Below are positions 1-12,180 of a stretch of DNA of 64,000 nt, piece after piece. The notes below the pieces were generated by a model. It saw only the letters and a program-made list of their open reading frames with translations. It ran no database searches and had not been told where the DNA came from. How positions within the stretch are numbered: the stretch's first letter is position 1; each line of letters opens with the position of its first letter. Location: positions 434,001-498,000 of the forward strand of contig CANXME010002059.1 of assembly GCA_948144175.1 (NCBI GenBank), in the 5' to 3' direction. The translations under genes were made by a program, and so were the position numbers. This DNA is from Closterium sp. NIES-65 (taxonomy: Eukaryota; Streptophyta; Zygnematophyceae; Desmidiales; Closteriaceae).

Positions 1-3000
1 ACCTTGTCTCTGGTCTTTCCAGGGTCCTCCCTCCCCTCCCACCCTCGCCTGCTCCTCCCTGTCTTCCCTGTGTCGAGGGGCGGCAGCGCGCCGCTCCTCA
101 CTCCTCCTCGTTTCCCCCGACGACTGCTCCTTTGCAGACGCTCCACATGGACGTGTGGGGCCCAGCCCGCGTCCGTGGTCAGGGTTAGGAGAGGTACTTC
201 CTGATCGTTGTTGACGACTACTCGCGCTACACCACGGTCTTCCCCTTGCGAGCCAAGGGTGAGGTCCCTGATGTTTTGATCCCTTGGATCCGCAGAGCTC
301 GTCTCCAGCTCAGCGAGCGTTTTCGCTCGGACTTTCCTGTCCTGCGCTTGCACTCTGACAGAGGTGGTGAGTTCTCCTCCGACCTCTTGGCAGCCTACTG
401 TGCTGAGCACGGCATTGAGCAGTCGTTCACGCTTCCGGCCTCTCCACAGCAGAATGGGGTTGCGGAGCGCCGCATTGGCCTGGTCATGGAGGTCCCTCGT
501 ACCTCCTTGATCCATGCGGCTGCCCCCCACTTTCTGTGGCCGTTTGTGGTCCGGTACGCTGCGCATCAGCTCAACCTCTGGCCCCGTGTCTCCTTGCCGG
601 AGACCTCGCCCACACTGCTGTGGACGGGGGAGGTTGGCGATGCGTCACGTTTCCGGGTCTGGGGATCTCGAGCTTTTGTCCGCGATTCGTCTGCGGACAA
701 GCTCTCCTCTCGTGCTGTTCCCTGCGTCTTCCTCGGCTTTGTTCCGGACGCGCCTGGTTGGCAGTTTTACCACGCCACCTCGCGCCGGGTCTTGCCCTCT
801 CAGGACGTCACTTTTGACGAGTCTGTCCCCTACTACCGCCTCTTTCCCTACCGCACTGCCCCGCTCCCACCCCCGCCTCTCTTCCTCGCGCCAGGTGCTG
901 CTGTCGTAGACCCCCTCCCCCCTCAGGGTGCCGCTCCCTCAGGTGTGTCTCAGGTAGACCCGGTCGAGCCTGTTGAGGTTGCTGTCGACTCTCGTCCTGC
1001 TGGGGGTGCTGAGCCTGGGGGTGCGGAGACTGGGGGTGCTGAGCCTGGGGGTGCTGACTCTGGGGGTGCTGAGCATGGGGGTGCGGACTCTGGGGGTGCT
1101 GAGCCTGGGGGTGCGGACACTGGGGGTACTGAGCCTGGGGGTGCTGAGCCTGGGGGTGCGGTGACTGGGGGTGCTGAGCCTTGCGGTGCTGGGCCTGAGG
1201 GTGCTACACCTGGACGCGACCTCTCCTCGGAGAAGTTGCGTGAGTGGTACTTACAGTACTGCAGCCTCCGGAGTGTTACCTCTGAACCAGGCGCACTACA
1301 GGGACTGGGGCTGGTACTTCTCCTCCTAGTCGGGAGCTCCCCTCTCGTGAGCGGATCCGTGAGTGGTACGAGCGCCGTTGCACACTTCGGAGTGGTGCGC
1401 CTCGTCTCACGGACCCGGCTGCCCCTGGTGCTACGGACCCGGGTGTTGGAGCTGCTGCTGGTGCTGCGGACACTGGCGTTGGAGCTGCTGCTGGGGCTGC
1501 GGACCCTGGCGTTGGAGCTGCTGCTGGTGCTGCGGACCCGAGGGTTGGAGGTGCTGCTGGTGCTGAGGACCCGGGCGTTGGGGCTGCGGCTGGTGCTGCA
1601 GACCCTGGCGTTGGAGCTGCGGCTGGTGCTGTGGACCCTGGTGTCGGAGTCCCTGCTGCTGCTGAGGACCCGGGCGTTGGAGCTGCGGCAGGTGCTGTGG
1701 ACCCTGGTGTTGGAGCCACTGCTGGTGCTGAGGACTCGGGCGTTGGTGCTGAGGCTAGTACTGAGGACCTGGGCGTTGGAGCTGCTGCTGGTTCTGGTAC
1801 TGCCGCTGGGGGTACAGGTGCTGTCCCTGCTGTGTCTGGAGTCGCCGCGCGCCCTCAGCCGTACTTCGTTCCGCTCCTTCAGCAGGTTCTTGGTCTCTCA
1901 CCTCCTCCTGGTCCTCCTCCCTTAGCGTGTTCACAGCCTGTCCCGTCACAGTTACAGTTGCAGCCGGCCTCCCCACTACCTGCTCCTTCTCCTTACACTG
2001 GTCCTACTGGCGGTCTTACTGAGCGTCGTGAGTCTACGTCTCGTCCGGCGTCGCCTGTCCGTCCTGCTAGCGCTAGTGCTCGTAGTTCGCGCCAGCGTCC
2101 TCCTCCTGCCCCTGGCACGCACCGGATGTCTCTACGTCCGTCTACTGCTCCTCTGCGTGCCCCTTTGCCTTCTCCTCCTGCGTCCTCTCTTCCTGCTCTC
2201 GCCGACCCTGAGTCGGACTCTCTTCGTGCTGCCAGTCCTACTGTCACGCGTCTCCTTGCTACTGTTGTCACTGACCCTTCTTTCGAGTCTACTGCTGCGT
2301 CTGCTCTCGTTACTGAGCTCGTCGACTTTGCTGCTCGCTGTCGCTTAGACTACGCTGCTAGTCTTGTCGCTGAGTCTGAGTCTGTCTATCCTTCGTCCGT
2401 CGGGGGTGAGTGTGCCCTTGGCACGGACGTCCTTGAGGACAGGCAGGAGGAGTTCCAGTGTCTGGCAGCTGCTTCACCTCATCTCGTGTCCGTACTGCTT
2501 ACCCCTGAGGGAGACCCGGATGCACTTGACATCCCGACTCCGCGCTCTTACGCGGAGGCGATAGAGGGTCCCTACTCCTCTCAGTGGCAGGCAGCTATGG
2601 ATGCAGAGATGGCTTCCTGGAAGTCCACAGGCACCTACGTTGACGCTGTCCCCCCTCCTGGGGCGAACATCGTCAGTGGCATGTGGATCTTCAGGGTGAA
2701 GCGGCCGCCGGGTTCTCCGCCTGTCTTCAAGGCGCGTTACGTGGCTCGTGGCTTCAGTCAGCGACAGGGAGTTGACTACTTTCAGACCTTCTCCCCCACC
2801 CCGAAGATGACCACTCTTCGGGTACTGCTACACGTTGCTGCTCACCGGGACTACGAGCTGCACTCTCTCGACTACAGCACAGCTTTCCTGCAGGGCAGCC
2901 TGCACGAGGAGATCTGGCTGCGCCGCCCACCTGGCTTCACTGGGTCTTTCCCTCCTGGTACCCAGTGGAGTCTCCGGCGTCCAGTCTATGGTCTCCGCCA

Positions 3001-4054
3001 GGCGCCACGTGAGTGGCACGACACACTGAGGACTACGCTTGCGGCTCTTGGGTTCGCTCCGTCTACTGCCGACCCGTCGCTGTTTCTGCGCACCGACACC
3101 TCTCTGCCGCCTTTCTACATCCTCGTGTACGTCGACGACTTGGTCTTTGCCACAGCTGACACTACTGGACTCGCCTACGTGAAGTCCGAGCTGCAGAAGA
3201 GACACACGTGCACTGACCTGGGTGAACTGCGCAGCTACCTTGGCTTGCAGATCACCCGGGACAGAGCACGCCGCACCATTACCCTGACTCAATCACACAT
3301 GGTGCAGCAGGTCCTTCAGCGCTTCGGCTTCACGTACTCCTCGCCTCAGGCCACTCCTCTGCCTACTCGTCACTCGCTCTCTGCTCTGCCTTCGGATGAG
3401 TCCGTAGAGTCGAGTGGCCCGTACCCAGAGCTTGTTGGCTGCCTCATGTACGTGATGACCTGCACACGACCTGACCTTGCATACCCTCTTAGCATTCTTG
3501 CACGCTATGTTGCTCCTGGGAGACACCGACCAGAGCACATGGCTGCAGCGAAGAGGGTGTTGCGCTACTTGTGCAGTACGTCGGGCATGGGGCTAGTGCT
3601 TGGAGGGCGGAGTCCAGTGGTCCTCACTGGACACGCAGACGCTTCTTGGGCTGACGACCAGGCTACGCAGCGGTCGTCACAGGGTTACACCTTCAGCCTT
3701 GGTTCCGGCTCTGTTTCGTGGCGGGCTACTCGCTCGTCTTCTGTTCTTGGCTCCAGTTGTGAGGCTGAGATCTACGCAGGGGCCATAGCTGCTCAGGAGC
3801 TTCGCTGGCTCACCTACCTGCTGAACGACCTTGGAGAGCCGCCTCGTTCTCCTCCAGTCCTGTACGTCGACAACAAGGCCATGCTCGCCTTGTGTCGGGA
3901 GCAGAGTCTGGAGCACAGAACAAAGCACATTGCTCTCCGCTACTTCCTTGCTCGTGAGCTACAGCGGCGTGGTCAGTTGCGACTTGCGTACGTGGCCTCT
4001 GAGGCCAACACTGCTGATGTCTTCACCAAGGCACTTCCGCCTTGTGATCATTAG
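1..4054 (+). pseudogene. Copia A gag-pol remnant (integrase-RT-RNase H)
   Basis: Integrase is readable from about 140 (HMDVWGP) through SDRGGEF and SPQQNGVAERR near 360-470, so the DD35E triad is present. An in-frame TAG lies at 186-188. A frameshift follows around 1.2-1.6 kb, because the integrase frame runs into nonsense-like leucine-rich sequence while the RT frame opens at about 1,631. The RT spans about 2,560-3,300 with YVDDL near 3,130. RNase H follows to the stop at 4,052-4,054 (SSCEAEIYAGA near 3,755). The polyprotein is therefore broken at least twice and cannot be made as one product. Family assignment is certain; loss of function is inferred from the breaks. Confidence 0.88.
1010..1205 (+). 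repeat. Coding minisatellite (GGAEP)n in the integrase-RT linker
   Basis: About a dozen 15-base units (GGGGGTGCTGAGCCT type) encode Gly-Gly-Ala-Glu-Pro repeats with Asp, Ser and Thr variants. The same linker repeat, with other copy numbers, occurs in element B (about 5,260-5,460, minus), element D (about 23,040-23,230, minus) and element E1 (about 33,930-34,130, plus). It separates integrase from RT and has no known function. Confidence 0.85.
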
Positions 4055-4323
4055 CGCTGCTGTACCCAGCTGGGTCTTGTGTCTGTCTTGCCTCACTTGC
4101 TCTCCTCTTGACCCTCTTTGTACTGTTACATATATATATCACTGCTCTTGCTTGTTTAGTCTTATATATATATCTGTACTCCTGCATGTGAACTGGCCTT
4201 GTGGCCTTGCACTTGTGCTTGGATTGTGTGGTGACGTTGTGATCCACCCTGAGCTTGCTTTGTTTTGCTTTACTTGACTGGTCTTGTGACCCCTAGTTCT
4301 CCCCCACTTCGCCTATGGGGGTG

Positions 4324-4449
4324 TGTCAAACATTATATATGTTGTTGTAGTTGTTTAGGCTATAGTGGGTTAGCCTATAGGGGGTACACATTCCTAGGTT
4401 CTGATACTTGTACTGATTTCACTCTTAGTTCATTCATTCTTGTTCAACA
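4324..4449 (+). repeat. 3' LTR of Copia A
   Basis: 126 bp, TG...CA ends, preceded by the purine-rich GCCTATGGGGGTG. It contains the block TAGGCTATAGTGGGTTAGCC that, with variation, is shared by every short LTR in this window. It resembles the 132 bp LTRs of element E2 (29,283 and 38,045). Confidence 0.85.
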
Positions 4450-6969
4450 ATCTGGTGTGTGCCTGGGACTGCAGGAGGACGCGGACGCGGAGCACGACTA
4501 CTAGTGGGAGCAGCACGAACAGGCAACGCAGGACGAGACACAGGCTCACGACGCTCAGCAAGACCTCCAGTAGGACCAGTGTAGGGAGAAGGAGCAGGCA
4601 GGGGGGAGGCGGGCTGTAACTGTGACTGCGACTGGACAGGCTGTGGACACTCTAAGGGAGGAGCAAGACCAGTAGAAGGCAGGAGACCAAGAACCTGCTC
4701 AAGGAGCGGAACGAAGTACGGCCGCGCAGCGCCTCCAGAACCAGGAGGGACAGCACCAGTACCCCCAGCGGCAGCACCAGCGCCAGCAGCACCTCCAGCT
4801 CCAACAGCGCCAACTCCAGCACCCTCAGAAGCACTAGCGCCAGCAGCACCTCCAGCGCCAACACACCCAGCAGCTCCAGCTCCAGCAGCTCCAGCTCCAG
4901 CAGGTCCAGCAGCACCAACTCCAGCAGGACCGCCAGCTCCAGTACCGCCACCAGCTCTAGCACTAGGAGAACCTCAAGGCCCAGTAGCTCCAGTACCTCC
5001 AGTACCTCCAGCAGCACCAGCAGCACCCCCAGTCCTAGCAGCTCCAGTACCGCCAGTACGAGCACCTCCAGGACCAGTGGATCCAGTAACTCTACTGCCG
5101 ACCCCAGGGTCAGCAGCAACAGTAGCACCTCTAGCTCCAGCAGCACGGCTCCAGCGCCGTGCAAACCACTCGCGGAGCTCTAGTGGAGAGGGTAGCTCTC
5201 GCCTCGACGAAGCACCCGAAGAGCCCCCAAACCCAGCACCGCCAGAGGCCACACGAGCAGACCCAGCACCCCCAGGCTCCGCACCCCCCAGGCTTAGCAC
5301 CCCCAGGCTCCGTACCCCCAGGCTCCGCACCCCCAGGCTCAGCACCCCCAGGCTCCGCACCCCCAGGCTCCGCACTCCCAGGCTCAGCACCCCCAGGCTC
5401 AGCACCCGCAGACTCAGCACCCCCAGACTCAGCACCCCCAGGCTCTGCACCCCTAGCAGCACCAGAGTCAACAGCTACCTCGACAGGCTCGACTGCGTCT
5501 ACCTGGGACACACCTGACGGGGCAGGACCCTGAGGGGGGAGAGGGTCTACCGGGGGGGGACCTGGCGCAAGGAAGAGCGACGGCGGGGGGAGGGGCGTAG
5601 CGCGGTAGGGGAAGAGACGCTAGTAAGGCACCAACTCATCAAAGGTGACGTCCTGGGAGGACGGAACACGTCGCAAGGTGGGGTGGTAAAACTGCCAACC
5701 AGGCGCGTCAGGGGGGAAGCCAAGGAAGACGCAGGGAACAGCACGGGGGGACAGCCTGTCCGCAGACAAGTCGCGGACAAACGCCCGAGATCCCCAGACA
5801 CGAAACGCAGACGCATCGCCAACCTTCCCCGTCCACCGCAAGGTGGGGGAGGTCTCAGGCAAGGAGACCCGGGGCTGAAGGTTGATCTGATGCGCTGCGT
5901 ACTGAACCGCAAACGGCCACAGAAAATGGTGAGCAGCCGCAGGGATCATGGACGTACGAGCGACGTCCATGACCATGCCAATGCGGCGCTCAGCAATCCC
6001 ATTTTCCTGTGGAGAGGCCGGAAGCGTGAAGGTCTGGCGGATGCCCTGTGCACGACAGAAGGCTCCTAGAAGGGCAGAGGAAAGTCCAAGCCGAAACTCT
6101 CTCTGAGCTGGAGACGAGCTACGCGGATCCAGTCGATCAACACCTCAGTGACCTCACCCTTGCTGCGCAAGGGGAAGACTGTGGTGTAACGCGAGTAGTC
6201 GTCAACCACCAACAGGAAGTAACGCTCGTGACCCTGGCCACGGACGCGGGCGGGGCCCCACACGTCCATGTGAAGAGTCTGCAGCAGAGCCTCTGTCGGA
6301 GGAAACTCGGAGGAGTGAGGGGCGGCGCGCTGCCGCCCCTCGACGCAGGGAAGGCAGGTAGGGGCAGGCCCCGGAGGGAGGGGAGGGAGGGGAGGGAGGG
6401 ACCGGGGGAGACAAGAGACAAGGTAACGGGAGGCCATGCCTCGGAGACGAGGCAGGGAGGGGTGACCAAGGCGGTGGTGCCAAAGGAGAGTCTGGTGGGA
6501 TAGGAGACGACACGAGCAGGGAGCAGACACAGGACCAGACCTGGACGCTACAGCAAACACCTGACCCGACGCAGCTTCCTGACCAGACTCAGCAACCGGA
6601 GGAGACTCAGTAGTTAGTGTGTACGGGCTCGACCCCGGCTGACGGGTAAACGTGGCCAAGTGTCGGCCCGTCCGAGCACACGTACAGTGGGTCACCCGCG
6701 GACTCGCAGGAGTGAACTGGTGAACCCCCCCATCCTCTAGATCAGCTCCACTCACCAAGTTCGTAGAGACCCGACAGGGTGCCAGAGGGGGCCGCCGGAC
6801 ACGGTAAGACAGTGGAGAAGTGGGCAAGGACAGGACCCCCAGAGGGGTCCGCCAGGGAGACCGCAACTGGCCGACTAAGCGGCGTAAGCGTGGTGCGATC
6901 TCGAAAGAAGGAGCGGGAAGCACCCGAGTCAAGGGTGAAGGTGTGTAAAGCCTGAGCCGACGTGGTACC
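4450..6969 (-). mobile_element. Ty1/copia element B, internal fragment
   Basis: Minus-strand sequence colinear with element D (22.3-24.8 kb). From right to left it encodes the protease-proximal segment, the GAG-pre-integrase region, integrase (HMDVWGP near 6,265) and the (GGAEP)n linker. Sequence homology to D stops abruptly after GTGGTACCT at about 6,970, so gag and the 5' LTR are gone. The RT side is interrupted by element A and leaves the window. Open segments in different frames (6,932-6,066; 5,976-5,620; 5,511-5,131) show that the polyprotein is broken. It is a dead fragment that served as landing site for A. Confidence 0.85.
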
Positions 6970-7326
6970 TACATCACAAAAACCCTATGCCATGTTTGGA
7001 CGAATTTTGATTTCGATTGTCTTCGCGTAAAAAAATCCGGAGCCAATTTGGACCAACGGTTGGAGTCATTTGATAGGAGCTTCGAGACACATCTTGCGAC
7101 AAGGTTTGGCTCGGTTCAAGTTCCAATTTGGCACGCGAGCTTTTCCGGATGACATTCGGGCGCAATCCGTTTTGTTGCAAATTCGTGACCAAATTATTCA
7201 GAACTAAATTCTGTTTTTGTTCATTTTGGATATTGAGGATTTCAAAATTGCATTTATTATTGCGGTTTACAAGAACCATTATTCAGCATTCTAGCAACAA
7301 GCAGTCATAGCACCAGGTCAAATAGC
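6970..7326. other. AT-richer gap, nothing recognised
   Basis: Between the truncated end of Copia B and the stop codon of the downstream minus-strand gene, base composition drops to AT-rich. No open frame of note, LTR end or RNA gene is visible. It probably holds the 3' UTR and polyadenylation region of the minus-strand gene ending at 7,327, but I see no decisive signal. Confidence 0.5.
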
Positions 7327-10300
7327 CTACGCACTGGCGGGCCTTGAAAGCGCCCGGTGGGCAAGCACGACATCTCCAAGGTCGCCGTCGTCGATGAGGA
7401 ACTTGTTCGGAAAGACGAACGCACCCATAACCGGATCGTGGGGAATCCTCCGCTCCACGACAGCAAAATGGATCATCTGTTTGACCTTTTCGCACCACTC
7501 CTGGTAGTATGGCCTGTTCTGCTCCGGCTGGCTACTGATTCGCTTGCGACGCTTATCCTGCAGAAGGGGCCATTCGATCTGCAATGTGGTGTAGGGTTGG
7601 GTGGATGGTTTATGAGGAGGGTAGGTTATGGGTAAATGAGGCAACTGAAAGCGGTGATGCAGTCGTCACTATCTACATAACTGCAAAGGCCTAATCGACC
7701 AGGGTTTTAGCTGAAGTACAGGCAAGGGGTTAAGGGGATGAGGCATGGGGGTACAAACATATATCTACATCCTTACCGAAAACAGGCCCCATGCCACCAT
7801 GCGGCTCTTGAACTTGGTGAACACCGCCCCGCCCCTCTTGAAGGAGAGTTTGAACGCATAAGCGAACAAGGGGTTGCTGAAGGGTGTCCCGGTGGCCTTG
7901 TCAAAGTGCCAGTTGAGGGCCCACTGTTCTGCTTTTTGGCAGGGAGGGTACGGGTTGGAAAGGGTTTTGTAGAGAAATCAAATGGGGGGATGAGAGTCAG
8001 GGTGAGCCACATCGCACGGTGATATGTAGCTGCCAAGGGGCATATGGTAGGGCATATTGTGTTTTCGAGTTGCACTGCACATACCATCTCTGTACTCGGC
8101 TAGGAGCTGATCGTCGTCGAACCAGGTCGTTGGGTGTAGCTCAGTGGGCAGGCTATCCACGAGATGGCTGTAATCGGCAAGGCCCATGCCGGTGTATGCT
8201 GCTGGCCTGAGGGTGGAGTTGATAGTTGACCTTGTTGAGGACAGCTGGTGGTTGAAGACTCCCATGGTTGACTTGTCATTGTGCAACCACAGCAGCTTCA
8301 TTGCCTCGAGCCCTTCTGCAGACAAGTGGACAAAGAACGCTTCGAACACTTCCTCCGGTGCAGGGTAGTACTGTATTTTCTCCGGCGGGTTCAGAAACAT
8401 GAGCTGAGAGCACACTAAGTAGGCTTTGTTTTGCGCAGGGGTGTAAGGTATACAACACGACATGGAAGAGAGAAACCAGCAGTTATGAGGGTGGCCGCGT
8501 GACCATGGGATGGTGACTAGCAACACTGTTTGAAATTGCCACGTCACACCCTGCGCCATCCGACACGTCCACCAACGACCCGGCCCACTTGCCACGTCAC
8601 ACCCCCCTACCACAAGCCACGTCACCCCCCACCCACCTGAGACGCCTCGCTTCGTCATGCGCAGTGGTCACGTGTACCATTTCTAACCGCCACGTCATCC
8701 CCAACCCTCACCTTCTGCCACGTCACACCCACCTGCATCCGCCACGTCATCCCCAACCCTCACGTTCCGCCACGTCACACCCTCCTTGTCCGCCACGTCC
8801 ACCAACCAGCCCCACGTGCCACGTCACACCCTCCTGCATCCGTCACGTCCACCAACAACCAGCCCCACGTGCCACGTCACACCCTCCCACCCCATGCCAC
8901 GTCACCCCCCACCCACCTGACACGCGTCGCCTCGTCACGCGCCGCTCCCGTGTACCATTCCAAACCGCCACGTCAACCCCAACCCTCACATTCTGCCACG
9001 TCACACCCTTTTGCATCCGCCAACAACCCGCCCTACTTGCCACGTCACACCCCCCACCAAGAGCCTCGTCACCCCCCACCCACCTGAAACGCCTCGCACC
9101 GTCATGCGCCGCTCACGTGTACCCTTTTAGGGTGCCACGTCATCCCCAACCCTCACCTTCCGCCACGTCACACCCATATGCATCTGTCATGTCATCCCCG
9201 ACCCTCACCTTCCGCCACGTCACACCCTCCTGCATCCGCCACGTCCACCAACCAGCCCCAAGTGCCACGTCACACCCTCCTTGTCCGCCACGTCCACCAA
9301 CCAGCCCCACGTGCCACGTCACACCCTCCTGCATCCGCCACGTCCACCAACAACCAGCCCCACGTGCCACGTCACACCCTCCCACCCCATGCCACGTCAC
9401 CCCCCACCCACCTGACACGCGTCGCCTCGTCACGCGCCGCTCCCGTGTACCATTCCAAACCGCCACGTCAGCCCCGACCCTCACATTCTGCCACGTCACA
9501 CCCCCCAGCATCCGCCAACAACCCGCCCTACTTGCCATGTTACACCCCCCACCAAGAGCCACGTCACCCCCCACCCACCTGAGACGCCTCGCTTCGTCAT
9601 GCGCCGCTCACGTGTACCCTTTTAGGGTGCCACGTCATCCCCAACCCTCACCTTCCGCCACGTCACACCCATCTGCATCTGTCACGTCATCCCCCACCCT
9701 CACCTTCCGCCACGTCACACCCTTCTGCATCCGCCACGTCCACCAACCAGCCCCAAGTGCCACGTCACACCCTCCTTGTCCGCCACGTCCACCAACCAGC
9801 CCCACGTGCCACGTCATACCCTCCTGCATCCGCCACGTCCACCAACAACCAGCCCCACGTGCCACATCACACCCTCCCACCCCATGCCACGTCACCCCCC
9901 ACTCACCTGACACGCGTCGCCTCGTCACGCGCCGCTCCCGTGTACCATTCCAAACCGCCACGTCAGCCCCAACCCCCACATTCTGCCACGTCACACCCCC
10001 CAGCATCCGCCAACAACCCGCCCTACTTGCCACGTCACACCCCCCACCAAGAGCCTCGTCACCCCCCACCCACCTGAAACGCCTCGCGCCGTCATGCGGC
10101 ACTCCCTTGCACCCTTTCACACTGCCACGTCATATCCCAACCCTCACTTTTTGCCACGTCACACCCAACCCGCATCCGCCATGTCCACCAACAACCCGCG
10201 CCACTTGCCACGTCACACCCACCCACCCCATGCCACGTCACCCCCCACCCACCAGATACGCGTCGCCTCGTCACGCGCCGCTCCCGTGTTCCCTTCGAAA

Positions 10301-12180
10301 CCGCCACGTCAGCCCCAACCCCGCCCTTGTTGCCACGTCAACCCCAACCCTCCCCATGTGGCTCGCCACATACCGGGAATGGGTTTGTCTCTTGCAACAC
10401 TAGCACTCGTGCCTTGTCCACGGCACTCATCGGCGGCGGGGTACCAGCCATAGGCAGGGCTGCCGACCCGCCGGCATAGCTGGCAGGTACTCCACGACGC
10501 AGGCCGAGCTGTGCAAACATGGCGTACATCTCAGACCGCAGCGCCTGGAACTCCTCCCGTGTAACAAAATGCTCGTGCTCCGCACTTTCACCTAGGGCAC
10601 CCATGAGCGGAGGAAAAGGGTGTGAAGAATCCCCCCTCTGGCCAAGGGGATCAACGTCTTCTGCAGCAGTCCCGTGTGCCCTCACACTATCACGCTGGCG
10701 GGAAAAGGGGAGCTCAGGGAAGGGATTGGCATAACTGCCTGCCTGATGCCCGCGCGAAGGATCGGCGAGAGGGGAGACCGCCCTGCCCCGGACAGGAGAA
10801 GCGTGGAGTTGCCGAAATTGGTACGAGGGTGAGGCGAGTGGGGACTGCGTGACGGGGGCGGGTGGAGGGGATTCGGATTCCTCTCCTCTTGGCGCGCCTG
10901 GTGCCGTCGCAGCGACTATGCTCGGGCCGGCCCATGGCGTGTAGTACCTTGGTGCTCTGGAGGAGAGCGGTGTAACACTCGCTCTTCCGGCAGCCTTCGT
11001 TAGATGCATTCGTTGCACGCTTATGGGCGGCCCAATGCCTGGAACGCGAGGGGCTGAGATGTAGAGGGAGCCGGAAAAAAAAAAATAGAGTCGATCGGTT
11101 TCAAGGCGTGGCCAGACATGCATGCATATTCAGAAAGGTTTGAATCTAGATCGGGTTCAGGGTTGTACTGGTTTGAGACAAGAGGGTTTACCTTGCTTGG
11201 CAGATTCGTCGACCTTCTCCTTCCCTGCATGGGAGAAACAATGTGAAAAAAGGGTGTTTTTTGGCACGGTTTAGCAGATGGTTCAACACGTCACGCCAAT
11301 TTTATTGGACACAATGCTCACCTTTCTGCTGTCCCTTCGGTTTTGGGGCAGCCTACGCCTTCTCGTTGCCACCTTTCCGCGGGGTGCTTTGGCGGACGCT
11401 GCGACGTTTACCGGCAGGTTCTTTCTTGCTGGTGCCCACTAGAACCCCTTTGGGGCGGCCACCCTTTCCTCCTCCATCCCCTTTTGCTCCCTGGCTCCCT
11501 TGCTTTTTACCAACCCCTTCACTTTCGACCTTCACCTTACGCGCCTTCGGTTTGCCCGGTGCTTCGCCGCGCGCAACGTCAACTGCCCCGCGTTTTCGGG
11601 AAGGGCAAGTCCGCCCCCCCTCCTTCCCTGTACCACTCACCCGTCTGCCACGCCCGCCCCGTCCCTTCAATGGCGCCACATCCTCCTCCTCCTCCTCCTC
11701 CTCCTCCTCCTCCTCCTCCTCCTCCTCCTCCTCCTCCTCCTCCTCCTCCTCCTCCTCCTCCTCATCCACATCCTCCTCCTCGTCGTCACCCTGCTCCTCC
11801 TCCTCCTCCTCCTCCTCCTCCTCCTCCTCCTCCTCCTCCTCCTCCTCCTCCTCCTCCTCCTCCTCCTCCTCCTCCTCCTCCTCCTCCTCTGCCTCCTCTG
11901 CCTCCTCCTCCTCCTCCTCCTCCTCCTCCTCCTCCTCCTCCTCCTCCTCCTCCTCCTCCTCCTCCTCATCCTCCTCCTCCTCCTCCTCCTCCTCCTCCTC
12001 CTCCTCCTCCTCCTCCTCCTCCTCCTCCTCCTCCTCCTCCTCTTCGTCCTCCCCGCCATCATTCTCATCTTTTTCATCCTCCCCAACATCCGCGTCATCC
12101 TCCTCCGCTTCCTCTTCATCCTCCTCTCCCTCCGCATCCTCCTCCTCATCCTCCTCCTCCTCCGCATCACCGGGGTCTTC
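7327..12180 (-). CDS. Unrecognised six-exon gene with giant acidic tract (5' end cut off by Copia C)
   Basis: Exons, in minus order, fit by phase: about 12,180-11,322; 11,224-11,192; 11,038-10,374; 8,403-8,085; 7,928-7,777; 7,578-7,327 (TAG). All introns are GT-AG. The first exon encodes about 270 residues that are almost all Glu/Asp, then a Lys/Arg/Gly-rich basic stretch. Exon 3 is Ser/Pro/Ala-rich with a short helix-like segment (FVTREEFQALRSEM). Exons 4-6 look like a folded domain (WLHNDKS, NWHFDKATG, PYYQEWCEKV). I recognise no family. The acidic-then-basic layout suggests a nuclear or chromatin protein, but that is inference. Two oddities stand out: an in-frame TAG at 11,355-11,353 in exon 1, and a copia-derived junction at about 12,180. 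The locus may thus be a pseudogene or have another 5' exon. The exon 2-6 chain is much more secure than exon 1. Confidence 0.6.
8530..10370. repeat. 1.8 kb GC-box minisatellite filling intron 3 of the minus-strand gene
   Basis: The core motif GCCACGTCA(C/T) recurs every 15-40 bases, dozens of times. A higher-order unit of about 0.45-0.5 kb is marked by ACGCCTCG..CGTCATGCG near 8,640, 9,085, 9,585 and 10,080. On the minus strand the array begins a few bases after the exon 3 donor (CCG|GTATGT at 10,374) and ends about 130 bases before the exon 4 acceptor at 8,403. The core equals TGACGTGGC, a hybrid G-box/C-box of the type bound by plant bZIP factors; any binding here is speculative. Confidence 0.85.
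11683..12170. repeat. (CCT)n trinucleotide expansion, coding for poly-Glu on the minus strand
   Basis: About 490 bases of CTC/CCT with a few phase-preserving interruptions (for example near 11,762, 11,885, 11,968 and 12,045-12,170). Read on the minus strand in the gene frame it is GAG/GAA/GAT with occasional GCA or GGT. It stays open throughout as a Glu/Asp tract. Other frames give meaningless Ser, Leu, Pro or Arg runs. Confidence 0.9.

Larger units (their letters stand above)
1..4449 (+). mobile_element. Ty1/copia retrotransposon A, right-hand part with 3' LTR
   Basis: The window opens inside the integrase-proximal region of a plus-strand Copia element. Order is integrase, repeat-rich linker, reverse transcriptase, RNase H, 3' UTR, purine-rich tract (GCCTATGGGGGTG) and a 126 bp LTR at 4,324-4,449. 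The order integrase before RT defines Copia (Pseudoviridae-type) elements. It sits inside oppositely oriented element B: sequence right of the LTR (from 4,450) matches the internal coding region of the minus-strand family seen intact at 20-27 kb. The 5' half and 5' LTR lie outside the window, so the target duplication cannot be checked. Confidence 0.9.

Noticed and set aside
8530-10370. CRISPR-like direct repeats
   Set aside because: Eukaryotic context, repeats of irregular spacing, spacers that are themselves repeated, no cas genes.
8589-10403. A 604-residue His/Pro/Thr-rich plus-strand protein
   Set aside because: It is one frame of the GCCACGTCA minisatellite, which lies in an intron of the minus-strand gene.
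10374-11038. Gypsy-type gag fragment
   Set aside because: It has clean splice sites on both sides in phase with neighbouring exons and no zinc knuckle, protease or LTR nearby.
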